The position numbers and the translations under genes were made by a program. From assembly GCF_002192255.1 (NCBI RefSeq), contig NZ_CP021768.1, positions 638,001 through 702,000 of the forward strand: DNA of 64,000 nucleotides. Direction: 5' to 3'. Below, piece after piece: positions 42,362 to 50,630 of the stretch (positions are counted from its first letter, which is position 1; each line of letters starts with the position of its first letter). Origin of the DNA: Stenotrophomonas sp. WZN-1. GTDB taxonomy: Bacteria > Pseudomonadota > Gammaproteobacteria > Xanthomonadales > Xanthomonadaceae. The notes below the pieces were generated by a model, which saw only the letters and a program-made list of their open reading frames with translations, did no database searches and had not been told where the DNA came from.

Positions 42362-43197
42362 ATGTTGCCATTGCCGCCATCGTCGTCACCTACCAGAGTG
42401 GCAGCACCATCGATGCCTGCCTCTCGCGCCTGCGCCAGGCGCAGGATGTGGCGGAGATCCGGGTGATCGACAATGGTTCGCTGGATGGCACCCTGGACAT
42501 CGTGCAGCGGCATGCCAGCCACGATCCGCGCGTGCGCTTCGTCGGCAACCCGGACAATCCCGGCTTCGCCGCCGCCAACAACCAGGGCGTGGCCGACTCG
42601 CACAGCCCGTGGCTGGCCTTCATCAACCCGGATCTGATGGTCGAGCCGGACACGCTGGCCGAACTGCGCTCCCGCGCCGAAGCGCTGGGCGACTGCCTGC
42701 TGGGCGTTGAACAGGTGGACGAGCATGGCCATGCCGACGAGGCGGTGCGCCGCCGCGACCCGGATTTCCTGATGATGCTGCGTTCGCCCGGCAAGGGCTC
42801 GAAGCTGGCGGTTCCGCGTGCGCCGCACCAGGCGCTGCAGCGGGTCCCTGCGCTGTCCGGCGCACTGCTGATGATGCCGCGCGCGCTGTTCGACCGTATC
42901 GGTGGCTGGGACGCGGGCTATCGCCTGCACGCCGAGGACCTGGACCTGTGCCGGCGTGCACGCGAGGCCGGCGCGGTGGTGGCGATCGCCAACGACCTGC
43001 AGGTGACCCATGTGCGCGGTGTCTCCAGCCGCTCACGGCCGTTCTTCGTGGAATGGCACAAGCACAGGGGCCTGTGGCGTTACTTCCAGAAGTTCGAGGC
43101 CGGGCAGCGTTCGCTGCCGGTGCGCGCGGCGGTATGGGCTGCGATCTGGGCGCATGCGCTGATGCTGGTGCCACGCCTGCTGCGCAGGTCGCTGTAG
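42358..43197 (+). CDS. GT2 family glycosyltransferase (rhamnosyltransferase-like)
   Basis: 279 residues beginning at TTG 42358, which overlaps the previous stop as TTGA with GGAG about 10 nt upstream; no ATG is available at the proper N-terminus (LNVAIAAIVVTYQSG). GT2 motifs: VTYQSG, VIDNGSLDGT, NPDNPGFAAANNQG, the DxD equivalent INPDLMVEPDT, SGALLMMPRALFDRIGGWD and the acidic HAEDLDLCRR. The C-terminus is membrane-proximal (AAVWAAIWAHALMLVPRLLR). It resembles O-antigen-type rhamnosyltransferases; acceptor and donor are not determinable. Confidence 0.85.
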   Translation: MNVAIAAIVVTYQSGSTIDACLSRLRQAQDVAEIRVIDNGSLDGTLDIVQRHASHDPRVRFVGNPDNPGFAAANNQGVADSHSPWLAFINPDLMVEPDTLAELRSRAEALGDCLLGVEQVDEHGHADEAVRRRDPDFLMMLRSPGKGSKLAVPRAPHQALQRVPALSGALLMMPRALFDRIGGWDAGYRLHAEDLDLCRRAREAGAVVAIANDLQVTHVRGVSSRSRPFFVEWHKHRGLWRYFQKFEAGQRSLPVRAAVWAAIWAHALMLVPRLLRRSL

Positions 43198-43212
43198 CGC
43201 CGCAGGAGCATC

Positions 43213-43235
43213 CACGCATGGCGTGGATCTACCCA
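43213..43235 (-). repeat. GTAG REP (ATCCACGC family)
   Basis: ATCCACGCATGGCGTGGATC ending in CTAC, the minus-strand form of GTAGATCCACGCCATGCGTG. It lies between the glycosyltransferase gene and pncB. Confidence 0.8.
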
Positions 43236-43305
43236 TGTTGTTCCTCGTGAGCCGGGCGTGGCCGCAGGCACCCCGGTTCACCCTGCCGGGCGCATAATCC
43301 GCTCC

Positions 43306-44487
43306 ATGCCTATCATCCAGTCCCTGCTCGACACCGACCTGTACAAGTTCACCATGATGCAGGCGGTGCTCCACCAGCACCCCGGCGCCCAGGTGCAGTA
43401 CCGGTTCAAGTGCCGTACGCCCGGTATCGACCTGGCAAGCTACATCGACCAGATCGACGAAGAAATCGACCACCTGTGCAGCCTGCGCTTCAGCGACGCG
43501 GAGCTGGACTACATGCGTGGCCTGCGCTTCGTGAAGCCGGATTTCGCCGATTTCCTCGGCCTGTTCCATCTCGACCGCAAGTACATCCAGCTGCGCGCAT
43601 CAAAGGCCGTGCCCGGTGAGATCGAACTGGACATCACCGGCCCGTGGCTGCACACCATCCTGTTCGAAGTGCCGTTGCTGGCGATCATCAACGAAGTCTG
43701 GTTCCGCAACACCACCACGGCCGATTTCGCCGAAGGCGAGCGCCGCCTGCAGGCCAAGGCCGCGCTGCTGCGCGATACCCCCGGTTTCGAACAGTGCCGC
43801 ATCGCCGACTACGGCAGCCGCCGCCGCTACTCGCGGGATTGGCACGCCCGTCTGCTGCCGCTGCTGCGCGACGCGCTCGGTCCGCAGCTGGTCGGTACCA
43901 GCAACGTGCACTTCGCGCGCCTTTACGGCATGACGCCGCACGGCACCATGGCCCATGAGTACCTGCAGGCGTTCCAGGCCCTCGGCCCGCGCCTGCGTGA
44001 TTCGCAGGTGGCGGCACTGGAATCGTGGGCGCGCGAGTATCGCGGCGACCTCGGCATCGCGCTGTCCGACGTGGTCGGCCTGGACGCGTTCCTGCGCGAC
44101 TTCGACATGTACTTCTGCAAGCTGTTCGACGGCGTGCGCCATGACTCCGGCGATCCGTTCGACTGGGGCGACCGCATGCTGGCGCATTTCCAGCAGCGCC
44201 GGGTCGATCCGCGCAGCAAGGTGCTGGTGTTCAGCGATGGGCTCGACATCGCCAAGGTGATGCGCCTGTACGACTACTTCCGCGGTCGCTGCCAGGTCGC
44301 GTTCGGCGTCGGCACCCACCTGACCAATGATCTGGGTCCGACGCCGCTCAACATCGTCATCAAGATGGTCCGCTGCAACGGCCAGCCGGTGGCCAAGCTC
44401 AGCGATTCGCCGGGCAAGAGCATGTGCGACGACCCGGGTTACCTGGCCTACCTGCGCCAGGTCTTCGAGTTGCCGCAGCCGGAGTAA
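43306..44487 (+). CDS. pncB: Nicotinate phosphoribosyltransferase
   Basis: A 393-residue NAPRTase of the usual proteobacterial length. N-terminal [42 protein letters not shown] (around the regulatory/phosphorylated histidine) and [22 protein letters not shown] (phosphoribosyl site) are diagnostic. It makes nicotinate mononucleotide from nicotinate and PRPP in NAD salvage. CATAAT at 43292 could be a -10, but would leave a very short leader. Monocistronic. Confidence 0.96.
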   Translation: MPIIQSLLDTDLYKFTMMQAVLHQHPGAQVQYRFKCRTPGIDLASYIDQIDEEIDHLCSLRFSDAELDYMRGLRFVKPDFADFLGLFHLDRKYIQLRASKAVPGEIELDITGPWLHTILFEVPLLAIINEVWFRNTTTADFAEGERRLQAKAALLRDTPGFEQCRIADYGSRRRYSRDWHARLLPLLRDALGPQLVGTSNVHFARLYGMTPHGTMAHEYLQAFQALGPRLRDSQVAALESWAREYRGDLGIALSDVVGLDAFLRDFDMYFCKLFDGVRHDSGDPFDWGDRMLAHFQQRRVDPRSKVLVFSDGLDIAKVMRLYDYFRGRCQVAFGVGTHLTNDLGPTPLNIVIKMVRCNGQPVAKLSDSPGKSMCDDPGYLAYLRQVFELPQPE

Positions 44488-44503
44488 GACCGGCCTGCAG
44501 GGC

Positions 44504-44869
44504 TTACAGGTAGTCGACGACCACCAGGTAAGCGCCCTGCAGCGGCTGCTGCTTCGAAGCCTGCACGCTGTAGCGCTCGGAGAAGGCGATATCGCCGGCG
44601 CGCATCGCGCTGGCCGACACCGACAGCTTCTGGCCCTGGCGCTTGCCATCGCGCAGCGTCGCGGCCTGGCCATCGGCCAGTGCCGTCACGGCCACCGTCG
44701 AGCCCTTGGCTGACGGCGGGCAGGCCGCCAGGCTCAGCTCACCCTGGGACAGGTTCGTCGTGCAGCCCGGCTCGGCGATGCGGCCGCTGAAACGAATGTT
44801 GCCGCTGCTGGCCTGGGCCAGCGCGCTGACGGACATCAGGGCCACACACAGCAGAATGGAATTCCTCAT
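44504..44869 (-). CDS. Small fimbrial-subunit-like secreted protein
   Basis: 121 residues with a signal peptide (MRNSILLCVALMSVSALAQA/S). The mature start SGNIRFSGRIAEPGCTTN follows the same pattern as SMF-1 (DGTITFNGKVTDKTCTI): G.I.F.G.I....C at the first strand of a type 1 pilin fold. A second cysteine (LAACPPSA) could form the pilin disulfide. The chain ends QGAYLVVVDYL, like a pilin's last strand. It is divergent from the SMF-1 operon across a shared 459-bp region, so it may be an extra subunit or an assembly terminator. Confidence 0.6.
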   Translation of the reverse strand: MRNSILLCVALMSVSALAQASSGNIRFSGRIAEPGCTTNLSQGELSLAACPPSAKGSTVAVTALADGQAATLRDGKRQGQKLSVSASAMRAGDIAFSERYSVQASKQQPLQGAYLVVVDYL

Positions 44870-44965
44870 GACACGTTCTCTGGTTCGGTGTGTCCTAGTT
44901 AGCGACAGGTTCGATCCGCCTTTAATAGGACAAATCCGAATCTGCTAGGGCCATCACCAAGAAAG

Positions 44966-44981
44966 AGTGATGCGCATCAAA
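44966..44981. promoter_or_regulatory. CRP/Clp-like binding site in the fimbrial control region
   Basis: AGTGA-TGCGCA-TCAAA contains the perfect palindrome TGATGCGCATCA (44968-44979) and matches TGTGA-N6-TCACA at 8 of 10 positions. It sits about 220 bp upstream of the smf-1 -10 and 97 bp upstream of the divergent gene, so it might serve either. Confidence 0.5.
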
Positions 44982-45187
44982 TAAGCTGATTTCCACCTGA
45001 AAAAGGCCGGTTTCCGCGCCTGCCGAACACGCCGCTCAACACGAGATTCACGGTCGTTTATGACCCGGCCGTCCCATCGTCAACACCTCCACGCTCCCCC
45101 GGTGCCAATTTCGCCTACCACGTCACATTTGGAGCGTCAATGAATTGGCGTTCAGAAAAATAATGAGACTTTCATCACAGTTGTGCC

Positions 45188-45200
45188 TATACTTGCGTCA
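45188..45200 (+). promoter_or_regulatory. Candidate smf-1 promoter -10
   Basis: TATACT (45188-45193) follows an AT-rich stretch ending TTTCATCACAGTTGTGCC. The start would be near 45200, giving a leader of about 129 nt. No good -35 at 17 bp suggests activator dependence. Confidence 0.45.
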
Positions 45201-45328
45201 CGGATTCAGGGGAAGGTATGTCCGAGTCCGGCCACAGGTGAGACGCAAGGATGGGTCTTGTTAGCCCGGCAGTGCTCCTTGCTTCCTCCTCTACTTCTCA
45301 TCTCTTCAGTAGGGTTAGGTAAAAGCGA

Positions 45329-45868
45329 ATGCACAAGATCAATCTCATTGCCGCTGTGATGCTGGCCGCCGCTCCGCTGGCCGCCAACGCCGCCGACGGC
45401 ACCATCACCTTCAATGGCAAGGTGACCGACAAGACCTGCACCATCTCGACCCCGGGCGGCAAGGACTTCGCCGTCAACCTGCCGACCGTGTCCAAGAACA
45501 CCCTGGCCACCGCCGGTGCCGTTGCGGGCCGTACCCCGTTCGCCATCAACCTGACCAAGTGCAGCGCCGGCAACGTCGCCACCTACTTCGAGCCGGGTTC
45601 GACCGTCGACTTCAACAGCGGCCGCCTGGTCAACCAGGCCTCGGCCAACGCTGCCACCAACGTGCAGCTGCAGCTGCTGGGCTCGAACAACCAGTTCCTG
45701 CCGATCAAGGCTGCTGGCGCTGGCCTGGCCCAGACCAACTCGCAGTGGGTCACCGTCGGCACCGACGGCTCGGCCGACCTGAACTACTACGCTGAGTACT
45801 ACGCCACTGCCGCCGCCACCCCGGGCGACGTCACCAGCAGCGTCAAGTACACGATCATCTACAACTGA
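45329..45868 (+). CDS. smf-1: Major fimbrial subunit SMF-1
   Basis: A 179-residue type 1-like pilin. The signal peptide is MHKINLIAAVMLAAAPLAANA, cleaved before ADGTITFNGK. The two cysteines (KTCTIS and TKCSAG) form the conserved pilin disulfide, and the C-terminus KYTIIYN is the donor-strand-accepting end. It polymerises into SMF-1 fimbriae, which mediate adhesion to surfaces and cultured cells in S. maltophilia. It is first of a four-gene chaperone-usher operon and is followed by a strong hairpin. Confidence 0.93.
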   Translation: MHKINLIAAVMLAAAPLAANAADGTITFNGKVTDKTCTISTPGGKDFAVNLPTVSKNTLATAGAVAGRTPFAINLTKCSAGNVATYFEPGSTVDFNSGRLVNQASANAATNVQLQLLGSNNQFLPIKAAGAGLAQTNSQWVTVGTDGSADLNYYAEYYATAAATPGDVTSSVKYTIIYN

Positions 45869-45882
45869 TCGTAGCCGTACCC

Positions 45883-45912
45883 GCACTGGCCGGCGTACGC
45901 GCCGGCCAGTGC
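45883..45912 (+). promoter_or_regulatory. 13-bp UACG hairpin after smf-1
   Basis: GCACTGGCCGGCG (45883-45895), loop TACG, CGCCGGCCAGTGC (45900-45912): a perfect stem capped by a UNCG tetraloop, 15 nt past the smf-1 stop and 42 nt before the chaperone. No T-run follows. It probably protects or partly ends the major-subunit mRNA so that pilin exceeds chaperone and usher. Confidence 0.7.
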
Positions 45913-45953
45913 TCCGCGGCCCCTGGCCACACCCCTCGAGCGTAGTACTTCCG

Positions 45954-46682
45954 ATGAAAGCACTCTTTCCCCGGGCGCTGCTGCTGGCAGCGTTCACGCT
46001 GCCCTTCTGCCAGAACGCACTGGCCGGCGTGGTGGTCAATGGCACGCGAGTGATCTATCCGGCGCAGGCGCGCGAAGTCACCGTGCAGGTCGACAACGTG
46101 GGCGATTCGCCGGCGCTGGTGCAGGCCTGGATCGACAGCGGCGACGCCAACCAGACTGCCGATACCAGCGATGCACCGTTCGTGCTGACGCCGCCGATCG
46201 CGCGCGTCGAGCCGGGCCGCAGCCAGGCGCTGCGCCTGATCTTCTCCGGCGCACAGCTGCCGACCGATCGCGAGACGGTGTTCTGGCTCAACGTGCTGGA
46301 CGTGCCGCCGTCGCCGGACAACGCCGACAGTGGCGAACAGAATTACCTGCAGGTCGCGTTCCGTTCGCGCCTGAAGCTTTTCTACCGGCCGCAGGGTCTG
46401 AAGGGCGTCGCCAACGACGCACCGGCAGCGCTGCGCTGGACCCGCACGGGCGACCGCCTGCGGGTGGAAAACCCGAGCCCCTTCCACGTCACTCTGGCCG
46501 AAGTGCATGCCGTGACCGGCAGCAGTGAAAAGGCCGTCGAGGACAAGGGCGCGATGGTCGCGCCGAAGCAGAGCCTGGAGTTCGCCGCACCGGTGGGCAC
46601 CGACCAGGTCCGCTTCATCACCATCAACGACTACGGCGGCCGGGTCGAGCACACCATCCGCCTCGGCAGCACCGGGGGCTGA
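45954..46682 (+). CDS. Periplasmic fimbrial chaperone (PapD-like)
   Basis: 242 residues with a signal peptide ending NALA/GVVV. Two Ig-like domains: N-terminal GVVVNGTRVIYPAQAREVTVQVDN with the family Arg at the groove, PPIARVEPGRSQALRLIF, and FWLNVLDVPP, the conserved G1/F1 region. It binds pilin subunits in the periplasm by donor-strand complementation and delivers them to the usher. Second gene of the smf operon. Confidence 0.94.
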   Translation: MKALFPRALLLAAFTLPFCQNALAGVVVNGTRVIYPAQAREVTVQVDNVGDSPALVQAWIDSGDANQTADTSDAPFVLTPPIARVEPGRSQALRLIFSGAQLPTDRETVFWLNVLDVPPSPDNADSGEQNYLQVAFRSRLKLFYRPQGLKGVANDAPAALRWTRTGDRLRVENPSPFHVTLAEVHAVTGSSEKAVEDKGAMVAPKQSLEFAAPVGTDQVRFITINDYGGRVEHTIRLGSTGG

Positions 46683-46753
46683 ACGCGCCGCGCGGGCCAT
46701 GGGCCTGCGCATCCCGCCACCGCCGCCGTGCGGCGAATTGAAGGAATGTCAGT

Positions 46754-49339
46754 GTGATCGGAAACAGATTGACATTGTCGATCCATCAGGCACTTTGCCT
46801 GCTGGTTGTTGGTGCAGCCTGCCCAGGATGGGCGCTGGCTGCTCCGGCCAATCTCGGCGAACAGGCGCTGATGGCGCAGAGTGGTGCGGCCAATGCGCGT
46901 GCACCGGAATCGGCCCAGTTCAATTCCAGCTTCCTGTCCGGCCAGGCCAAGCAGGTCGACCTGGCGGCCTTCAGCAACGGCAATCCGATGGTGGCCGGCA
47001 GCTACCGCGTCGATGTCTACGTCAACGGTGCCTGGCAGGGTCGTCGTGACCTGCAGTTCAAGGCCGATGCACAGGGCCGCGTGGAAGCCTGCCTGCCGCT
47101 GCCGATGCTGGAAGAAATGGGCGTGGACAGCGAGGCTGTGCTGCTGCAGCAGGACCCGACGCTGCCGACCGACAAGACCAGCTGCGTGCCGGTGCAACAG
47201 CGCATGGCCAATGCCTATGGTGTCTACGACAGCGGCAACCTGCGCTACGACCTCAGCATCCCGCAGGTGTTCCTGCGTCGCGAGGCGCGCGGCTACGTCA
47301 ACCCGGCGCTGTGGGACCGCGGCATCAATGCCGGCTTCGTCGGCTACAGCTTCAATGCCATCGACAGCGACAGCCGCGTCGAAGGTGGCCAGCGCAACCG
47401 CAGTGCCTACCTCGGACTCAACGCCGGCCTGAACCTGGGTGGCTGGCAGTTCCGCCACGATTCCAACCTGACCTGGTCCGAAGGCGACGGCCGCCACTGG
47501 CAGAGCATCGCCACCTATGCGCAGCGCGGCATCCCGCAGGTGCGCGGCATGCTCACCATCGGTGAGGCCTACACGACGGGCGAGCTGTTCGACTCGATCG
47601 GTTACCGCGGTGCCAGCCTGGCCAGCGACGACCGAATGCTGCCCGATTCGCTGCGCGGTTACGCGCCGGTCGTGCGCGGCATCGCCGAGACCAACGCGCG
47701 CATCGAAGTGCGCCAGAACCAGCAGCTGATCTACTCCTCCACCGTGTCGCCGGGCAGCTTCGTCATCGACGATCTGTACCCGACCGGCTACGGCGGCGAC
47801 CTGGAAGTGAGCGTGATCGAGGCCGATGGCCGCCGCCGCGAATTCAAGGTGCCGTTCGGTTCGGTGCCGCAGATGCTGCGCGAAGGCGTGTCGCGCTACG
47901 CGCTGACGGCCGGCCAGGTGCGCAACAAGCTGTTGGCCGACGAGCCGTGGCTGGTGCAGGGCACCTACCAGCGCGGTATCGGCAACCAGCTGACCCTGTA
48001 CGGTGGCAGCGCGCTGAGCGACGGCTACCTGTCGCTGCTGTACGGCGTCGGCCTGTCCACGCCGGTCGGCGCGTTCGCTGCCGACGTCACCCATGCACGT
48101 ACCTCGTTCGACCACTACGGCAGCCATACCGGCGCCAGTGTGCGGCTGAGCTACAGCAACATGATCGGCGAGACCGGGACCAACCTGACCCTGGCCGCCT
48201 ACCGCTACTCGACTGAAGGCTTCTACAGCCTGCAGGACGCACTGTATGGCCGTGATTCGGACAAGCGCGGCATCGACCCGACCACCCGTGGCCGCCAGCG
48301 CAGCCAGTTCCAGGTAACGCTGAACCAGCCGCTGGGCCGTCGCGGCGGTGCGCTGTACGTGACCGGTTCGGTGCGTGACTTCTATGACCGTTCCGGCACC
48401 TCCAAGCAGTACCAGGTGGGCTACAACAATGCCTGGCGCTCGGTGAACTACGGCTTCTCGGCGCTGCGCACCGAAGAAGGCGTGCTGGGCCGTTCCGACA
48501 CCCAGTACCTGCTGTCGATGAGCGTGCCGCTGGGCCGTGGCACCCACCCGGTGTCGTTCAGTGCCGATCTGGGCGTGCGCGACCGCGGTGGCTACGACAA
48601 CAGCCGCGTCGGCATCACCGGTTCGGCCGGCGTCGACAACAACTTCAGCTACGGCGCAGCCCTGTCCGATTCCCGCGAGGGTGGCACCACCGCGATCGCC
48701 AATGCCGAATACCGCAGCCGCTACTCCGCATTGAACGCCACCTACAGCCACTCGCGTGATTTCCGCCAGGCCTCGGTCGGCGCCAACGGCAGCGTGGTCG
48801 TGCATCCGGGCGGCTTCACCTTCACCCCGCAGCGTGGCGACACCATGGTGCTGGTCGAAGCGCCGGGCGCGCGCGATGCGATCGTCAGCAACGCCCCGGG
48901 CCTGCGCGTCGATGGCCGCGGCTACGCGGTGGTGCCGTACGTGTCGCCGTATCGACTCAACACCGTCACCCTCGATCCGCAGGGCATGGCCCACGACGTC
49001 GAGCTGGAAAGCACCAGCCAGTCGATCGCACCGTTCGCCGGTGCCATCAGCTACCTGCGCTTCGATACCCGCAAGGGCAACGCGCTGCTGATCCAGGTCC
49101 GCAACACCGACGGCCGCAGCATGCCGTTCGGTGCGCAGGTCAAGGATGAGCAGGGCCAGCCGGTGGGCATGGTCAGCCAGGGTGGCCGCCTGTACGTGCG
49201 CAGTGAAAAGAACCAGGGCCGCCTGCTGGTGGAGTGGGGTGCCGGTGCCGACCAGCGCTGCACCATCGACTACCAGGTTCCGGCGGGCGCCGATGCGTCC
49301 AAGACCGGCTTCATCCCGCTGGAGGCAACATGCCGATGA
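46754..49339 (+). CDS. Outer-membrane fimbrial usher
   Basis: An 861-residue usher starting at GTG 46754; the nearby ATG 46746 is out of frame. The signal peptide ends near GWALA/APAN. The N-terminal chaperone-binding domain (FNSSFLSGQAKQVDLAAFSNG), 24-strand pore (~120-640), plug domain (~210-300, with PRGYAPVVRGIAETNARIEV-like sequence) and C-terminal domains are present; two cysteines lie near the C-terminus (RCTIDY, EATCR). It assembles and exports the SMF fibre. It overlaps the next gene by 10 nt. Confidence 0.95.
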   Translation: MIGNRLTLSIHQALCLLVVGAACPGWALAAPANLGEQALMAQSGAANARAPESAQFNSSFLSGQAKQVDLAAFSNGNPMVAGSYRVDVYVNGAWQGRRDLQFKADAQGRVEACLPLPMLEEMGVDSEAVLLQQDPTLPTDKTSCVPVQQRMANAYGVYDSGNLRYDLSIPQVFLRREARGYVNPALWDRGINAGFVGYSFNAIDSDSRVEGGQRNRSAYLGLNAGLNLGGWQFRHDSNLTWSEGDGRHWQSIATYAQRGIPQVRGMLTIGEAYTTGELFDSIGYRGASLASDDRMLPDSLRGYAPVVRGIAETNARIEVRQNQQLIYSSTVSPGSFVIDDLYPTGYGGDLEVSVIEADGRRREFKVPFGSVPQMLREGVSRYALTAGQVRNKLLADEPWLVQGTYQRGIGNQLTLYGGSALSDGYLSLLYGVGLSTPVGAFAADVTHARTSFDHYGSHTGASVRLSYSNMIGETGTNLTLAAYRYSTEGFYSLQDALYGRDSDKRGIDPTTRGRQRSQFQVTLNQPLGRRGGALYVTGSVRDFYDRSGTSKQYQVGYNNAWRSVNYGFSALRTEEGVLGRSDTQYLLSMSVPLGRGTHPVSFSADLGVRDRGGYDNSRVGITGSAGVDNNFSYGAALSDSREGGTTAIANAEYRSRYSALNATYSHSRDFRQASVGANGSVVVHPGGFTFTPQRGDTMVLVEAPGARDAIVSNAPGLRVDGRGYAVVPYVSPYRLNTVTLDPQGMAHDVELESTSQSIAPFAGAISYLRFDTRKGNALLIQVRNTDGRSMPFGAQVKDEQGQPVGMVSQGGRLYVRSEKNQGRLLVEWGAGADQRCTIDYQVPAGADASKTGFIPLEATCR

Positions 49340-50364
49340 TCTCTTCCCGTGGCCGCAAGGCACTGACAGCCCTTGCACTGCTGGGCGGCGTGCTGCTGGC
49401 ACAACAGGCCAGCGCGTCGTGCCGCATCCAGTCCAGCTGGTTCACCGCGCAGGACGTGACCATGGACATGGGCCAGATCGTGATCCTGCCCAGCACCCCG
49501 GTCGGTGGCGTGATCAAGGAAATCAGCGAATCGATCACCCAGCAGAACAGCGTTGCGCGCTGCGACTGGTCCGGTGGCCGTTCCATCGGTGAGTACGTCA
49601 ACGCGGCGCAGCGGCGCCCGGTCGCCGGTTTCTCCAATGTGTATGAAACCGACGTCCCGGGCGTGGGCATTCGCCTGTTCCGCGATTCCGGCGCCATCCA
49701 GACCTACTATCCGCACTCCATCAACTTTGCCGGCAATGCCACCATCTCGCTGATCGGCGGCACCTTCCGCATCCAGCTGATCAAGACCGCCGCGCAGACC
49801 GGCTCGGGCGTGATCGCGCCGAACGGCCGCTTCACCACCTACTACTTCGACGGTGATGGTGCCAGTCGTCCGGTACTGACCTCGACCTTCAAGGGCTCGG
49901 GTACCACCGTGGTCAGCCCGACCTGCGAAGTGCAGGCCGGCAGCCGGAACATCGCCGTCGACTTCGGCAGCGTGCCGAACACCACCTTCACCGGTGTCGG
50001 TTCGCGCGCGGTCAATCGCGACTTCGAGATCCGGCTGAACTGCCAGGGCAGCAACGTCGCCGCCTACCAGAGCAAGATCGGCATCCGCCTCGATGCCGAC
50101 CAGGACAGCTCGAACATGCCGGGCGTGCTGAAGCTCAGCGCAGCCAGCAACAGTGCCACCCGCATCGGCATCCAGATGGTCCAGCGCGATGGCACCACCG
50201 AGCGTGAAGTGCGCTTCGGCCAGACCATCAATGTCGGCACCACCGCGCCGGGCACCAGCGTCATGGCGCTGCCGCTGCGCGCGCGCTATGTGCAGACCCA
50301 GGCCGGTACGGTCGGCGCCGGTGTCGCGAACGGCCAGGCCACGTTCACCATCCAGTACGAGTAA
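49330..50364 (+). CDS. Fimbrial tip adhesin
   Basis: 344 residues starting at ATG 49330 inside the usher end, with GGAGGC 4 nt upstream. The signal peptide ends QQASA/SCRIQ. An N-terminal lectin-like domain (~30-200) leads to a C-terminal pilin domain from about 215 (SPTCEVQAGSRNIAVDFGSV ... LNCQGS ... GQATFTIQYE). This two-domain form is that of FimH-type tip adhesins. It would sit at the fibre tip and bind the receptor. Last gene of the operon; the ligand is unknown. Confidence 0.88.
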   Translation: MPMISSRGRKALTALALLGGVLLAQQASASCRIQSSWFTAQDVTMDMGQIVILPSTPVGGVIKEISESITQQNSVARCDWSGGRSIGEYVNAAQRRPVAGFSNVYETDVPGVGIRLFRDSGAIQTYYPHSINFAGNATISLIGGTFRIQLIKTAAQTGSGVIAPNGRFTTYYFDGDGASRPVLTSTFKGSGTTVVSPTCEVQAGSRNIAVDFGSVPNTTFTGVGSRAVNRDFEIRLNCQGSNVAAYQSKIGIRLDADQDSSNMPGVLKLSAASNSATRIGIQMVQRDGTTEREVRFGQTINVGTTAPGTSVMALPLRARYVQTQAGTVGAGVANGQATFTIQYE

Positions 50365-50400
50365 GCCGGCTCCAGGCCGCGCCACTGCTGCGTTCCACCG

Positions 50401-50429
50401 CAACGTCGCCCGTTCCACGGGCGGCGTTG
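50401..50429 (+). terminator. Stem-loop after the smf operon
   Basis: CAACGTCGCCCGT (50401-50413) pairs with ACGGGCGGCGTTG (50417-50429) with one G-T pair and a 3-nt loop. It is 36 nt after the last fimbrial gene, without a clear T-run. Confidence 0.6.
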
Positions 50430-50490
50430 ACTGCGTCTTGATCCTGCAACGATGAAGATCGATGCCACGACGCGCATACAGACGCCTTAG

Positions 50491-50506
50491 TGTGATGTAT
50501 GTCGCG
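50491..50506. promoter_or_regulatory. CRP/Clp-like half-conserved site upstream of wecB
   Basis: TGTGA-TGTATG-TCGCG: a perfect left half-site and 3 of 5 matches on the right, 125 bp upstream of the wecB start. Weaker than the sites at 20666 and 44966, but placed ahead of a locus with a predicted c-di-GMP-binding glycosyltransferase. Confidence 0.4.
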
Positions 50507-50518
50507 AATTTGGAGTTT

Positions 50519-50581
50519 CCTCATGAGGTGACCGTCTCCTGCCTTCGGGTATTGGACGGCAACGCCGAAAGGATCCAGACG
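50519..50581 (+). promoter_or_regulatory. Possible structured leader of the polysaccharide locus
   Basis: A perfect palindrome CCTCATGAGG (50519-50528) is followed by a nested fold: CGTC (50533-50536)/GACG (50578-50581), TGGA (50553-50556)/TCCA (50574-50577), CGGC (50557-50560)/GCCG (50564-50567), with CTGCCTTCGGG and AAAGGA left as loops. The stems are short, so this is only a candidate. It lies 50 nt before the wecB start. Confidence 0.35.
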
Positions 50582-50630
50582 TGGCTACTGCTGTTTGCCC
50601 CCTTCCGCGCCGGCCTTCGGGAGCGCTCCG

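Larger units (their letters stand above)
44870..45328. promoter_or_regulatory. Shared AT-rich regulatory region of the fimbrial genes
   Basis: 459 bp without a protein gene. It holds a CRP/Clp-like palindrome (44966-44981), an AT-rich tract with many A runs around 45120-45180, a TATACT -10 candidate (45188-45193), and a leader of about 130 nt with CCTCCT-rich and GACGCAAGGA stretches before smf-1. The base composition contrasts with the coding regions and suits H-NS-like control. Confidence 0.5.

Noticed and set aside
45201..45290. Possible GEMM-I c-di-GMP riboswitch in the smf-1 leader (GACGCAAGGATGGG)
   Set aside because: Only the GACGCAA stretch resembles the motif. The AAACC element, GNRA tetraloop and its receptor could not be found in the right places.
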